Shown: positions 34,178 to 48,400 of the stretch, piece after piece
How the letters are laid out: each line of letters opens with the position of its first letter
How positions within the stretch are numbered: position 1 is the stretch's first letter
Source: Hymenopus coronatus
Taxonomy: Eukaryota > Arthropoda > Insecta > Mantodea > Hymenopodidae
Direction: 5' to 3'
Assembly: GCA_030762935.1 (NCBI GenBank)
Contig: CM060899.1
Coordinates: forward strand, 10,393,001-10,457,000
DNA length: 64,000 nucleotides
Made by a program: the position numbers and the translations under genes
The notes under the pieces: model-generated
Seen by the model: only the letters and a program-made list of their open reading frames with translations
Databases searched by the model: none
What the model was told of the DNA's origin: nothing

Positions 34178-37100
34178 TTACAAAGAGTAGGAAGGGCTTT
34201 CAAAGCATTACATAAGGTCACACTCAGGTGCTATTCCAATAGGCTCCCCACAAGATGCTCAATGAAAAGCCATTACTGAGAGTAGGAAGGGCTTTCAAAG
34301 CATTACATAAGGTCATACTCAGGTGCTATTCCAATAGGCCGCCCCCCCAAGATGCTCAGTGAAAAGCCATTACTGAGAGTAGGAAGGGCTTTTAAAGCAT
34401 TAAGTAAGGTCACACTCAGGTGCTATTCCATTAGCCCCCCGCCCAAGATGCTCAGTGAAAAGCCATTACAGAGAGTAGGAAGGGCTTTCAAAGCACTACA
34501 TAAGGTCAAACTCAGGTGCAATTCCAATAGCCGCCCCCCAAGATGCTCAGTGAAAAGCCATTACTGAGAGTAGGAAGGGCTTTCAAAGCATTACATAAGG
34601 TCACACTCAGGTGCTATTCCAATAGCCCCCCCCCAAGATGCTCAGTGAAAAGCCATTACAGAAAGTATGAAGGGCTTTCAAAACCTTACCTAAGGTCTCA
34701 CTCAGGTGCTATTCCTATAGCCCCCCCCCCAAGATACTCAGTGAAAAGCCATTACTGAGAGTAGGAAGGGCTTTCAAAGCATTACATACGGTCACACTCA
34801 GGTACTATTCAATAGCCCCCCCCCCCCAAGATGCTCACTGAAAAGCCATTACATAGAGTGGGAAGGGCTTTCAAAGCATTACATAAGGTCACACTCAGGT
34901 GGTATTCCAATAGCCCCCCCAAGATGCTTACTGAAAAGCCATTACATAGAGTAGGAAGGGTTTTCAAAGCATTACATAATGTCACCCTCAGGTGCTATTC
35001 CAATGGGCCACCCCTTATATGCTCAGTGAAAAGCCATAATTGAGAGTAGGAAGGGCGTTCAAAGCAATATATAAGGTCACACTCAGGTGCTATTCCAATA
35101 GCCCCCCCCCCCCAAGATGCTCAGTGAAAAGCCATTACTGAGGGTAGGAAGGGCTTTCAAAGCATTACATAAGGTCACACTCAGGTGCTATTCCAATAGA
35201 CCCCCCAAGATGCTCAGTGAAAAGCCATTACTGAGAGTAGGAAGGGCTTTCAAAGCACTAAGTAAGGTCACACTCAGGTGCTATTTCAATAGCCCCCCCC
35301 CCAATATGCTCAGTGAAAAGCTATTACAGAGAGTAGGATGGACTTTCAAAGCATTACATAAAGTCACACTCAGGTGCTATTCCAATAGCCCCCCCCCCCC
35401 CAAGATGCTCAGTGAAAAGCCATTACTGAGAGTAGGAACGGCTTTCAAAGCATTACATAAGGTCACACTCAGGTACTATTCAATAGCCCCCCCTCCAAGA
35501 TGCTCACTGAAAAGCCATTACATAGAGTAGGAAGGGCTTTCAAAGCATTACATAATGTCACACTCAGGTGCTATTCCAATGGGCACCCCCCCTAATATGC
35601 TCAATGAAAAGCCATAACTGAGAGTATGAAGGGCTTTCAAAGCATTACATAAGGTCACACTCAGGTCCTATTCCAATAGCCCCCCTCACAAGAAGCTCAG
35701 TGAAAAACCATTACTGAGAGTTGGAAGGGCTTTCAAAGCATTACATAATGGCACTCTCAGGTGCTAGTCAAATAGGCCCTCCCCCAAGATGCTCTATGAA
35801 AAGACATTACAGAGAGTAGAAAGGGCTCTCAAAGCATTACATAAGGTCACACTCAGGTGCTATTTCAATAGCCCCCCTCCCAAGATGCTTCAGTTTAAAA
35901 CCATTACAAGGAGTAGGAAGGGCTTTCAAACCATTACCTAAGGTCACACTCAGGTGCTATCCCAATAGCCCCCCCCCCCCAAGATATTTAATGAAAAGTC
36001 ATTACAAAGAGTAGGATGGGCTTTCAAAGCATTACATAAGGTGACAGTCAGGTGCTATTCCAATAGGCCCCACCAAAATGCTCAGTGAAAAGCCATTACA
36101 AAGAGTAGGAAGTATTTTCAAAGCATTACATAAGGTCACACTCAAGTGCTATTCCAATAGTCCCCCCCAAGATGCTCAGTGAAAAGCCATTACTGAGAAT
36201 AGGAAGGGCTTTCAAAGCATTACATAAGGTCACACTCAGGTGCTATTCCAATAGCCCTCCCCCCCCCCAAGATGCTCAGTGAAAAGCCATTATAGAGAGT
36301 AGGAAGGGCTTTCAAAGCATTACATAAGGTCACACTCAGGTGCTATTCCAATAGGACCCCCCCAAGATTCTCAGTGAAAAGCCATTACAAAAAGTAGGAA
36401 GGGCTTTCAAAGCATTACATAAGGTGACACTCAGGTGCTATTCCAATAGACCCCCCCCCCAAGATGCTCAGTGAAAAGCCATTACAAAGAGTAGGAAGGG
36501 CTTTCAAAGCATTATATAAGGTCACACTCAGGTGCTATTCCAATACCCCTCCCCCCAAGATGCTCAGTGAAAAGCCAATACTGAGAATAGGAAGGGCTTT
36601 CAAAGCATTACATAAGGTCATACACAGGTGCTATTCCAATAGTTCCCCCCAAGATGCTCAGTGAAAAGCCATTACTGAGAGTAGGAAGGGCTTTCAAAGC
36701 ATTACATAAGGTGACACTCAAGCTCTATTCCAATGCCCCCCCCCAAGATATTCAATGAAAAGTCATTACAAAGAGTAGGAAGGGCTTTCAAAGCATTACA
36801 TAAGGTCACACTCAGGTGCTTTTCCATTAGGCTCCCCCCCAAGGTGCTCAGTGAAAAGCCATTACTGAGAGTAGGACGGGATTTCAAAGCATTACATAAG
36901 GTCATACTCAGAAGCCATTCCAATAGGCCAAGATTCTCAGTGAAAAGCCATTACAAAAAGTAGGAAGGGCTTTCAAAGCATTACATAAGGTGACACTCAG
37001 GTGTTATTCCAATAGTACCCCCAAGATTCTCAGTGAAAAGCCATTACAAAGAGTAGGAAGGGCTTTCAAAGCATTATATAAGGTCACACTCAGGTGCTAT

Positions 37101-37269
37101 TCCAATAGTCCCCCCCAAGATGCTCAGTGAAAAGCCAATACAGAGAGTAGGAAGGGGTTTCAAAGCATTACATAAGGTCACACTCAGGTGCTATTCCAAT
37201 AGCCCCCCCCCCCAAGATGTTGAGTAAAAAGCCATTACAAAGAGTAGGAAGGGCTTTCAAAGCATTATA
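34178..37269 (+). repeat. 95-bp satellite, block 2
   Basis: About 32 monomers between the LINE and mariner copy 1. It carries the CTCCCCACAAGATGCTCAATG variant near 34245 that recurs near 49610 and 62340, linking this block to two later segments of the array. Short-form monomers with GGTACTATTCAATAG (one base lost) appear at 34801 and 35471. Confidence 0.95.
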
Positions 37270-38603
37270 CGAGGGCCGTTCAGAAAGTAGCCTCCGGTTG
37301 ATTGCAAGAAATTCACCAAGTTAAATAAAAATATTTTAATATATACATCTTACAACTACATCTTTGCACTATTTTTCTACATAATTTCCATAACGATTGA
37401 GGCACTTATCGTATCTGTTCACAAGCTTTGAAATTCCTTCTGCATAAAAATCACCCGCTTGTGCCTGGAGCCAGCCTGTGACCGCATCTTTGAGCTCTTC
37501 GTCGTCATCAAACCGCTGGGACCCGAGCCATTTCTTCATATGTATGAAGAGGTGATAATCGCTTGGCGCCAGATCTGTGCTGTAAGGTGGATGGTTGACA
37601 ACGTCCCACTTGAAGGACTCAAGAAGGGCTGTTGTTCTGCGAGCAGAGTGAGGACGGGCGTTATCGTGAAAAAAACGATACCGGAAGTCAGCATACTACG
37701 GCGTTTGTTCTGTATAGCCCGTCGTAATTGTTTTAGTGTTTCACAGTACACGTCTTGATTAATGGTCGTCCCACGTTCCATTAATTCAACCAACAAAACC
37801 CATTTTGCATCCCAAAACACCGTTGCCATCAATTTTCAGGCAGAAAAATCATGCCGGGCTTTTATTGGTTTGGTAGGCGAATTTGAATGTGCCCACATCT
37901 TTGATTGTTCTTTTGCCTCAGGGTTCACGTACTTAATCCAGGTTTCGTCCCCGGTCACGATTCTGTTTAACAATGGTTCACCTTCGGCCTCATAACTTGA
38001 CAGAAAGTCTAATGCAGAGGCCATTCTTAGAGTTTTGTGGTGGTCGGTAAGAATTTTGGGCACCCATCGTGCACAGAACTTACGGTAACCCAATCTTGCT
38101 GTCACTATCTCGTACAAGAGAGTCTTAGAAATCTGTGGAAAATCAGTAGACAACTCCTACATTGTGAAACGTCGGTTTTCACGAACTTTTGCATCAACTG
38201 TCTGAACGAGTTCGTCCGTGACCAATGATGGTCTACCACTCCTTTCTTCATCATGAACGTTTTCTCGTCCACTTATAAATAAACGTACCCATTCACGGAC
38301 CACTCCTTCACTCATAGCTCTTGGTCCGTACACGGCAAAAAGCTCACGATGAATAGCTGCTGCAGAATATCCTTTGGCTGTAAAAAACCTTATAACAGCA
38401 CGCACTTCACATTTGGCGGAGTTTTCTATTGCAGTACACATTTCAAACGGCCACAAACACTAAACTAGCGCAGGTACGACTTTCACTCGACCACGGCTTG
38501 ATGCCGACTGACCTGCTGAGTGCGCGAATGCACAGGTGGCGTCGCTACTCCCCCCACTACGCGCACTGTGACCGATCGGAGGCTACTTTCTGAACGGCCC
38601 TCG
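37270..38603 (-). mobile_element. Mariner element in satellite, copy 1
   Basis: 1334 bp with perfect 27-bp inverted ends (CGAGGGCCGTTCAGAAAGTA then GCCTCCG) and TA on both sides (37268-37269, 38604-38605). It sits inside the monomer motif AGCATTATATAAGG. At several variable sites it matches copy 4 rather than copies 2 and 3 (for example ATAATTTCC, AATCACCCGC). Confidence 0.96.
37369..38456 (-). pseudogene. Mariner transposase pseudogene, copy 1
   Basis: From MWPFEMCTAIENS at 38456 to RYGNYVEK and stop at 37369. It has an N-terminal HTH region (VRAVIRFFTAKGYSAAAIH, SGRPSLV) and then the catalytic triad in mariner style: GDETWI, HDNARPHSA and YSTDLAPSDYHLF, with 34 residues between the second and third Asp (DD34D). 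Three lesions: in-frame TAG at 38159-38157, in-frame TGA at 37838-37836, and a one-base frameshift in a T-run just before HDNARPH (near 37670). It would normally encode a ~350-residue cut-and-paste transposase. Confidence 0.93.
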
Positions 38604-40700
38604 TATAAGGTCACACTCAGGTGCTATTCCAATAGCCTCCCCCCAAGATGCCTAAAGAAAAGCCATTACTGAGAGTAGGAAGGGCTTTCAAAGCATTACA
38701 TAAGGTCATACTCAGGTGCTATTCCAATAGTCCCCTCCAAGATGCTCAGTGAAAAGCCATTACTGAGAGTAGGAAGGTATTTCAAAGCATTACATAAGGT
38801 CATACTCAGGTGCCATTCCAATAGCCCCCCCCCCCAAGATGCTCAGTGAAAAGCCATTACAGAGAGTAGGAAGGGCTTTCAAAGCATTACATAATGTAAC
38901 ACTCAGGTGCTATTCCAATAGCCCCCCCCCCCTAGGATGCTCAGTTAAAAGCCATTACAAAGAGTAGGAAGGGCTTTCAAAGCATTACATAAGGCTACAC
39001 ACAGGTGCTATCCCAATAGCCCCCCCCCCAAGATATTTAATGAAAAGTCATTACAAAGAGTAGGAAGGGCTTTCAAAGCATTACATAAGGTGACACTCAG
39101 GTGCTATTCCAATAGGCCCCCCCCCAAAATGCTCAGTGAAAAGCCATTACTAAGAGTAGGAAGTATTTTCAAAGCATTACATAAGGTCACACTCAAGTGT
39201 TATTCCAATAGTCCCCCGCAAGATGCACAGTAAAAAGCCATTACTGAGAATAGGAAGGGCTTTCAAAGCATTACATAAGGTCACACTCAGGTGCTATTCC
39301 AATAGCCCCCCCCCCCCAAGATGCTCAGTGAAAAGGCATTACAGAGAGTAGGAAGGGTTTTCAAAGCATTACATAAGGTCACACTCAGGTGCTATTCCAA
39401 TAGGACCCCCCCAAGATTCTCAGTGAAAAGCCATTACAAAAAGTAGGAAGGGCTTTCAAAGCATTACATAAGGTGACACTCAGGTGCTATTCCAATAGCC
39501 CCCCCCCCCAAGATGCTCAGTGAAAAGCCATTACAAAGAGTAGGAAGGGCTTTCAAAGCATTATATAAGGTCACACTCAGGTGCTATTCCAATAAGCCCC
39601 CCCCCAATATGCTCAGTGAAATGCCAATACTGAGAGTAGGAAGGGCTTTCAAAGCATTACATAACGTCATACTCAGGTACTATTTTAATAGTCCCCCCCA
39701 AGATGCTCAGTGAAAAGCCATTACTGAGAGTAGGAAGGGCTTTCAAAGCATTACATAAGGTCATACTCAGAAGCCATTCCAATAGGGCCCCCCCCCAAGA
39801 TTCTCAGTGAAAAGCCATTACAAAAAGTAGGAAGGGCTTTCAAAGCAAAACATAAGGTGACACTCAGGTGTTATTCCAATAGTACCCCCAAGATGCTCAG
39901 TGAAAATCCATTACAAAGAGTAGGAAGGGCTTTCAAAGCATTATATAAGGTCACACTAAGGTGCTATTCCAATAGCCCCCCCCCCCAAAGATTCTCAGTG
40001 AAAAGCCATTACTGAGAGTAGGAAGGGCTTTCAAAGCATTACATAAGGTCATACACAGGTGCTATTCCAATAGTTCCCCCCAAGATGCTCAGTGAAAAGC
40101 CATTACTGAGAGTAGGAAGGGCTTTCAAAGCATTACATAAGGTGACACTCAAGCTCTATTCCAATGCCCCCCCCCAAGATATTCAATGAAAAGTCATTAC
40201 AAAGAGTAGGAAGGGCTTTCAAAGCATTACATAAGGTCACACTCAGGTGCTATTCCATTAGGCTCCCCCCCAAGGTTCTCAGTGAAAAGCCCTTACTGAG
40301 AGTAGGACGGGATTTCAAAGCATTACATAAGGTCATACTCAGAAGCCATTCCAATAGGCCAAGATTCTCAGTGAAAAGCCATTACAAAAAGTAGGAAGGG
40401 CTTTCAAAGCATTACATAAGGTGACACTCAGGTGTTATTCCAATAGTACCCCCAAGATTCTCAGTGAAAAGCCATTACAAAGAGTAGGAAGGGCTTTCAA
40501 AGCATTATATAAGGTCACACTCAGGTGCTATTCCAATAGTCCCCCCCAAGATGCTCAGTGAAAAGCCAATACAGAGAGTAGGAAGGGGTTTCAAAGCATT
40601 ACATAAGGTCACACTCAGGTGCTATTCCAATAGCCCCCCCCCCCAAGATGTTGAGTAAAAAGCCATTACAAAGAGTAGGAAGGGCTTTCAAAGCATTATA
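38604..40700 (+). repeat. 95-bp satellite, block 3
   Basis: About 22 monomers between mariner copies 1 and 2. It is the satellite part of one 3.43-kb unit, with GATGCCTAAAGAAAAGCC as a private variant just right of each mariner. Confidence 0.95.
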
Positions 40701-42034
40701 CGAGGGCCGTTCAGAAAGTAGCCTCCGGTTGATTGCAAGAAATTCACCAAGTTAAATAAAAATATTTTAATATATACATCTTACAACTACATCTTTGCAC
40801 TATTTTTCTACATAGTTTCCATAACGATTGAGGCACTTATCGTATCTGTTCACAAGCTTTGAAATTCCTTCTGCATAAAAATCCCCCGCTTGTGCCTGGA
40901 GCCAGCCTGTGACCGCATCTTTGAGCTCTTCGTCGTCATCAAACCGCTGGGACCCGAGCCATTTCTTCATATGTATGAAGAGGTGATAATCGCTTGGCGC
41001 CAGATCTGTGCTGTAAGGTGGATGGTTGACAACGTCCCACTTGAAGGACTCAAGAAGGGCTGTTGTTCTGCGAGCAGAGTGAGGACGGGCGTTATCGTGA
41101 AAAAAACGATACCGGAAGTCAGCATACTACGGCGTTTGTTCTGTATAGCCCGTCGTAATTGTTTTAGTGTTTCACAGTACACGTCTTGATTAATGGTCGT
41201 CCCACGTTCCATTAATTCAACCAACAAAACCCATTTTGCATCCCAAAACACCGTTGCCATCAATTTTCAGGCAGAAAAATCATGCCGGGCTTTTATTGGT
41301 TTGGTAGGCGAATTTGAATGTGCCCACATCTTTGTATGTTCTTTTGCCTCAGGGTTCACGTACTTAATCCAGGTTTCGTCCCCGGTCACGATTCTGTTTA
41401 ACAATGGTTCACCTTCGGCCTCATAACTTGACAGAAAGTCTAATGCAGAGGCCATTCTTAGAGTTTTGTGGTGGTCGGTAAGAATTTTGGGCACCCATCG
41501 TGCACAGAACTTACGGTAACCCAATCTTGCTGTCACTATCTCGTACAAGAGAGTCTTAGAAATCTGTGGAAAATCAGTAGACAACTCCTACATTGTGAAA
41601 CGTCGGTTTTCACGAACTTTTGCATCAACTGTCTGAACGAGTTCGTCCGTGACCAATGATGGTCTACCACTCCTCTCTTCATCATGAACGTTTTCTCGTC
41701 CACTTATAAATAAACGTACCCATTCACGGACCACTCCTTCACTCATAGCTCTTGGTCCGTACACGGCAAAAAGCTCACGATGAATAGCTGCTGCAGAATA
41801 TCCTTTGGCTGTAAAAAACCTTATAACAGCACGCACTTCACATTTGGCGGAGTTTTCTATTGCAGTACACATTTCAAACGGCCACAAACACTAAACTAGC
41901 GCAGGTACGACTTTCACTCGACCACGGCTTGATGCCGACTGACCTGCTGAGTGCGCGAATGCACAGGTGGCGTCGCTACTCCCCCCACTACGCGCACTGT
42001 GACCGATCGGAGGCTACTTTCTGAACGGCCCTCG
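40701..42034 (-). mobile_element. Mariner element in satellite, copy 2
   Basis: 1334 bp with the same ends and TA duplication as copy 1, at the same point of the monomer. It shares ATAGTTTCC, AATCCCCCGC and TTGTATGTTC with copy 3. Confidence 0.96.
40800..41887 (-). pseudogene. Mariner transposase pseudogene, copy 2
   Basis: Carries the same TAG, TGA and T-run frameshift as copy 1, at homologous positions (41590-41588, 41269-41267, near 41101). The DD34D blocks are still readable. Confidence 0.92.
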
Positions 42035-44128
42035 TATAAGGTCACACTCAGGTGCTATTCCAATAGCCTCCCCCCATGATGCCTAAAGAAAAGCCATTAC
42101 TGAGAGTAGGAAGGGCTTTCAAAGCATTACATAAGGTCATACTCAGGTGCTATTCCAATAGTCCCCTCCAAGATGCTCAGTGAAAAGCCATTACTGAGAG
42201 TAGGAAGGTATTTCAAAGCATTACATAAGGTCATACTCAGGTGCCATTCCAATAGCCCCCCCCCCAAGATGCTCAGTGAAAAGCCATTACAGAGAGTAGG
42301 AAGGGCTTTCAAAGCATTACATAATGTAACACTCAGGTGCTATTCCATAAGCCCCCCCCCCCTAGGATGCTCAGTTAAAAGCCATTACAAAGAGTAGGAA
42401 GGGCTTTCAAAGCATTACATAAGGCTACACTCAGGTGCTATCCCAATAGCCCCCCCCCAAGATATTTAATGAAAAGTCATTACAAAGAGTAGGAAGGGCT
42501 TTCAAAGCATTACATAAGGTGACACTCAGGTGCTATTCCAATAGGCCCCCCCCCAAAATGCTCAGTTAAAAGCCATTACAAAGAGTAGGAAGTATTTTCA
42601 AAGCATTACATAAGGTCACACTCAAGTGTTATTCCAATAGTCCCCCGCAAGATGCTCAGTAAAAAGCCATTACTGAGAATAGGAAGGGCTTTCAAAGCAT
42701 TACATAAGGTCACACTCAGGTGCTATTCCAATAGCCCCCCCCCCCCAAGATGCTCAGTGAAAAGGCATTACAGAGAGTAGGAAGGGTTTTCAAAGCATTA
42801 CATAAGGTCACACTCAGGTGCTATTCCAATAGGACCCCCCCAAGATTCTCAGTGAAAAGCCATTACAAAAAGTAGGAAGGGCTTTCAAAGCATTACATAA
42901 GGTGACACTCAGGTGCTATTCCAATAGCCCCCCCCCCCAAGATGCTCAGTGAAAAGCCATTACAAAGAGTAGGAAGGGCTTTCAAAGCATTATATAAGGT
43001 CACACTCAGGTGCTATTCCAATAAGCCCCCCCCCAATATGCTCAGTGAAATGCCAATACTGAGAGTAGGAAGGGCTTTCAAAGCATTACATAACGTCATA
43101 CTCAGGTACTATTTTAATAGTCCCCCCCAAGATGCTCAGTGAAAAGCCATTACTGAGAGTAGGAAGGGCTTTCAAAGCATTACATAAGGTCATACTCAGA
43201 AGCCATTCCAATAGGGCCCCCCCCCAAGATTCTCAGTGAAAAGCCATTACAAAAAGTAGGAAGGGCTTTCAAAGCAAAACATAAGGTGACACTCAGGTGT
43301 TATTCCAATAGTACCCCCAAGATGCTCAGTGAAAATCCATTACAAAGAGTAGGAAGGGCTTTCAAAGCATTATATAAGGTCACACTAAGGTGCTATTCCA
43401 ATAGCCCCCCCCCCCAAAGATTCTCAGTGAAAAGCCATTACTGAGAGTAGGAAGGGCTTTCAAAGCATTACATAAGGTCATACACAGGTGCTATTCCAAT
43501 AGTTCCCCCCAAGATGCTCAGTGAAAAGCCATTACTGAGAGTAGGAAGGGCTTTCAAAGCATTACATAAGGTGACACTCAAGCTCTATTCCAATGCCCCC
43601 CCCCAAGATATTCAATGAAAAGTCATTACAAAGAGTAGGAAGGGCTTTCAAAGCATTACATAAGGTCACACTCAGGTGCTATTCCATTAGGCTCCCCCCC
43701 AAGGTTCTCAGTGAAAAGCCCTTACTGAGAGTAGGACGGGATTTCAAAGCATTACATAAGGTCATACTCAGAAGCCATTCCAATAGGCCAAGATTCTCAG
43801 TGAAAAGCCATTACAAAAAGTAGGAAGGGCTTTCAAAGCATTACATAAGGTGACACTCAGGTGTTATTCCAATAGTACCCCCAAGATTCTCAGTGAAAAG
43901 CCATTACAAAGAGTAGGAAGGGCTTTCAAAGCATTATATAAGGTCACACTCAGGTGCTATTCCAATAGTCCCCCCCAAGATGCTCAGTGAAAAGCCAATA
44001 CAGAGAGTAGGAAGGGGTTTCAAAGCATTACATAAGGTCACACTCAGGTGCTATTCCAATAGCCCCCCCCCCAAGATGTTGAGTAAAAAGCCATTACAAA
44101 GAGTAGGAAGGGCTTTCAAAGCATTATA
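42035..44128 (+). repeat. 95-bp satellite, block 4
   Basis: About 22 monomers between mariner copies 2 and 3. Nearly identical to block 3 apart from C-tract lengths and scattered substitutions. Confidence 0.95.
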
Positions 44129-45462
44129 CGAGGGCCGTTCAGAAAGTAGCCTCCGGTTGATTGCAAGAAATTCACCAAGTTAAATAAAAATATTTTAATA
44201 TATACATCTTACAACTACATCTTTGCACTATTTTTCTACATAGTTTCCATAACGATTGAGGCACTTATCGTATCTGTTCACAAGCTTTGAAATTCCTTCT
44301 GCATAAAAATCCCCCGCTTGTGCCTGGAGCCAGCCTGTGACCGCATCTTTGAGCTCTTCGTCGTCATCAAACCGCTGGGACCCGAGCCATTTCTTCATAT
44401 GTATGAAGAGGTGATAATCGCTTGGCGCCAGATCTGTGCTGTAAGGTGGATGGTTGACAACGTCCCACTTGAAGGACTCAAGAAGGGCTGTTGTTCTGCG
44501 AGCAGAGTGAGGACGGGCGTTATCGTGAAAAAAACGATACCGGAAGTCAGCATACTACGGCGTTTGTTCTGTATAGCCCGTCGTAATTGTTTTAGTGTTT
44601 CACAGTACACGTCTTGATTAATGGTCGTCCCACGTTCCATTAATTCAACCAACAAAACCCATTTTGCATCCCAAAACACCGTTGCCATCAATTTTCAGGC
44701 AGAAAAATCATGCCGGGCTTTTATTGGTTTGGTAGGCGAATTTGAATGTGCCCACATCTTTGTATGTTCTTTTGCCTCAGGGTTCACGTACTTAATCCAG
44801 GTTTCGTCCCCGGTCACGATTCTGTTTAACAATGGTTCACCTTCGGCCTCATAACCTGACAGAAAGTCTAATGCAGAGGCCATTCTTAGAGTTTTGTGGT
44901 GGTCGGTAAGAATTTTGGGCACCCATCGTGCACAGAACTTACGGTAACCCAATCTTGCTGTCACTATCTCGTACAAGAGAGTCTTAGAAATCTGTGGAAA
45001 ATCAGTAGACAACTCCTACATTGTGAAACGTCGGTTTTCACGAACTTTTGCATCAACTGTCTGAACGAGTTCGTCCGTGACCAATGATGGTCTACCACTC
45101 CTCTCTTCATCATGAACGTTTTCTCGTCCACTTATAAATAAACGTACCCATTCACGGACCACTCCTTCACTCATAGCTCTTGGTCCGTACACGGCAAAAA
45201 GCTCACGATGAATAGCTGCTGCAGAATATCCTTTGGCTGTAAAAAACCTTATAACAGCACGCACTTCACATTTGGCGGAGTTTTCTATTGCAGTACACAT
45301 TTCAAACGGCCACAAACACTAAACTAGCGCAGGTACGACTTTCACTCGACCACGGCTTGATGCCGACTGACCTGCTGAGTGCGCGAATGCACAGGTGGCG
45401 TCGCTACTCCCCCCACTACGCGCACTGTGACCGATCGGAGGCTACTTTCTGAACGGCCCTCG
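44129..45462 (-). mobile_element. Mariner element in satellite, copy 3
   Basis: 1334 bp, almost identical to copy 2. A private change CATAACCTGAC (others CATAACTTGAC) is seen near 44850. Confidence 0.96.
44228..45315 (-). pseudogene. Mariner transposase pseudogene, copy 3
   Basis: Same three disabling lesions as copies 1 and 2 (stops at 45018-45016 and 44697-44695, shift near 44529). It adds a Ser-to-Gly change before YEAEGEP. Confidence 0.92.
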
Positions 45463-48400
45463 TATAAGGTCACACTCAGGTGCTATTCCAATAGCCTCCC
45501 CCCATGATGCCTAAAGAAAAGCCATTACTGAGAGTAGGAAGGGCTTTCAAAGCATTACATAAGGTCATACTCAGGTGCTATTCCAATAGTCCCCTCCAAG
45601 ATGCTCAGTGAAAAGCCATTACTGAGAGTAGGAAGGTATTTCAAAGCATTACATAAGGTCATACTCAGGTGCCATTCCAATAGCCCCCCCCCCAAGATGC
45701 TCAGTGAAAAGCCATTACAGAGAGTAGGAAGGGCTTTCAAAGCATTACATAATGTAACACTCAGGTGCTATTCCATAAGCCCCCCCCCTAGGATGCTCAG
45801 TTAAAAGCCATTACAAAGAGTAGGAAGGGCTTTCAAAGCATTACATAAGGCTACACTCAGGTGCTATCCCAATAGCCCCCCCCCCCCAAGATATTTAATG
45901 AAAAGTCATTACAAAGAGTAGGAAGGGCTTTCAAAGCATTACATAAGGTGACACTCAGGTGCTATTCCAATAGGCCCCCCCCCAAAATGCTCAGTGAAAA
46001 GCCATTACAAAGAGTAGGAAGTATTTTCAAAGCATTACATAAGGTCACACTCAAGTGTTATTCCAATAGTCCCCCGCAAGATGCTCAGTAAAAAGCCATT
46101 ACTGAGAATAGGAAGGGCTTTCAAAGCATTACATAAGGTCACACTCAGGTGCTATTCCAATAGCCCCCCCCCCCAAGATGCTCAGTGAAAAGGCATTACA
46201 GAGAGTAGGAAGGGTTTTCAAAGCATTACATAAGGTCACACTCAGGTGCTATTCCAATAGGACCCCCCCAAGATTCTCAGTGAAAAGCCATTACAAAAAG
46301 TAGGAAGGGCTTTCAAAGCATTACATAAGGTGACACTCAGGTGCTATTCCAATAGCCCCCCCCCAAGATGCTCAGTGAAAAGCCATTACAAAGAGTAGGA
46401 AGGGCTTTCAAAGCATTATATAAGGTCACACTCAGGTGCTATTCCAATAAGCCCCCCCCCAATATGCTCAGTGAAATGCCAATACTGAGAGTAGGAAGGG
46501 CTTTCAAAGCATTACATAACGTCATACTCAGGTACTATTTTAATAGTCCCCCCCAAGATGCTCAGTGAAAAGCCATTACTGAGAGTAGGAAGGGCTTTCA
46601 AAGCATTACATAAGGTCATACTCAGAAGCCATTCCAATAGGGCCCCCCCCCCCCCAAGATTCTCAGTGAAAAGCCATTACAAAAAGTAGGAAGGGCTTTC
46701 AAAGCAAAACATAAGGTGACACTCAGGTGTTATTCCAATAGTACCCCCAAGATGCTCAGTGAAAATCCATTACAAAGAGTAGGAAGGGCTTTCAAAGCAT
46801 TATATAAGGTCACACTAAGGTGCTATTCCAATAGCCCCCCCCCCCAAAGATTCTCAGTGAAAAGCCATTACTGAGAGTAGGAAGGGCTTTCAAAGCATTA
46901 CATAAGGTCACACTAAGGTGCTATTCCAATAGTCCCCCCAAGATGCTCAGTGAAAAGTCAATACTGAGAGTAGGAAGGGCTTTCAAAGCATTACATAAGG
47001 TCACACTCAGGTGCTACTCCAATAAGCCCCCCCCCCAAGATGCTCAGTGAAAAGCCATAACTGAGAGCAGGAAGGGCTTTCAAAGAATTACATAAGGTCA
47101 CACTCAGGTATATTCCAATAGGAACCCCCTCCCCAAGATGCTCAATGAAAAGCCATTACAAACAGAAGGAAGGGCTTTCAAAGCATTACATAAGGTCACA
47201 CTCAGGTGCTAATCCAAGAGACCACCAGAAGATGCTCAGTGAAAATTTATTACAAAGAGTAGGAAGGGCTTTCAAAGCATTAAGTAAGGTCACACTCAGG
47301 TGCTATTCCAATAGCCCCCCCCACCCAAGATGCTCAGTGAAAACCCATTACTGAGAGTAGGAAGGGCTTTCAAAGCATTACATAAGGTCACAATCAGGTA
47401 CTATTCCAATAATCCCCCCCAAGATGCTCAGTGAAAAGCCATTACTGAGAGTAGGAAGGGCTTTCAAAGCATTAAGTAAGGTCACACTCAGGTGCTATTC
47501 CAATAGCCCCCCCCCCAAGATTCTCAGTGAAAAGCCATTACAGAGAGTAGGAAGGGCTTTCAAAGCATTACATAAGGTCACTCTCAGGTGCTAGTCCAAT
47601 AGCCCCCCCCAAGATGCTCAGTGAAAAGCCATTACAGAGATTATGAAGGGATTTCTAAGCATTAAATAAGGTCACACACAGGTGCTATTCCAATAGCCCC
47701 CCCCCTCAAGATTCTCAGTGAACAGCCATTACAAAAAGTATGAGGGGCATTCAAAGCATTACATAAGGTGACACTCAGGTGCTATTCCAATAGGCCCCCA
47801 CAAGATGCTCAGTGAACATTTATTACAAAGAGTAGGAAGGGCTTTCAAAGCATTATATAAGGTCACACTCAAGTGCTATTCCAATAGTCACCCCCCCCCC
47901 GAAGATGCTCAGTGAAAAGCCATTACTGAGAGTAGGAAGGGCTTTCAAAGCATTACATAAGGTCACAAAGGTGGTATTCCAATAGCCCCCCTCCCAAGAT
48001 ATTCAATGAAGAGTCATTACAAAGAGTAGGAAGGTCTTTCAAGCATTACATAAGGTCACACTCAGGTGCTATTCGAATAGGCTCCCACCAAGATGCTCAG
48101 TGAAAAGCCATTACTGAGAGTAGGAAGGGCTTTCAAAGCATTACATAAGGTCACAATCAGGTGCTATTCCAATAGGCCCCCCAAGAAGCTCAGTGAAAAT
48201 CCATTACAAAGAGTAGGAAGTGCTTTCAAAGCATTACATAAGGTCATACTCAGGTGCTATTCCAATAGGACCCTGCCAAAAGTTCTCAGTGAAAAGCCCT
48301 TACGAAAAGTAGGAAGGGCTTTCAAAGCATTACATAAGGTGACACTCAGGTGCTATTCCAATAGGCCCCCCCAAGAAGCTCAGTGAAAATCCATTACAAA

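Larger units (their letters stand above)
36711..46900 (+). repeat. Mariner-bearing higher-order repeat, three tandem copies of ~3.43 kb
   Basis: The marker CACTCAAGCTCTATTCCAAT followed by CAAGATATTCAATG occurs near 36715, 40147 and 43575 (spacing ~3430 bp) and again near 52748. Each unit has ~2.1 kb of satellite (about 22 monomers) plus one 1334-bp mariner. The fourth, separated copy covers about 52740-55990. Confidence 0.9.

Noticed and set aside
33781..34221. 146-codon minus-strand frame crossing from satellite into the LINE 5' end
   Set aside because: It begins in satellite sequence and spans the insertion junction, so it is not an element or host gene.
37459..38228. Plus-strand open frames inside the mariner copies (near 37459, 37762, 38037 and equivalents)
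   Set aside because: They are antisense to the transposase, whose conserved blocks and catalytic residues are on the minus strand.
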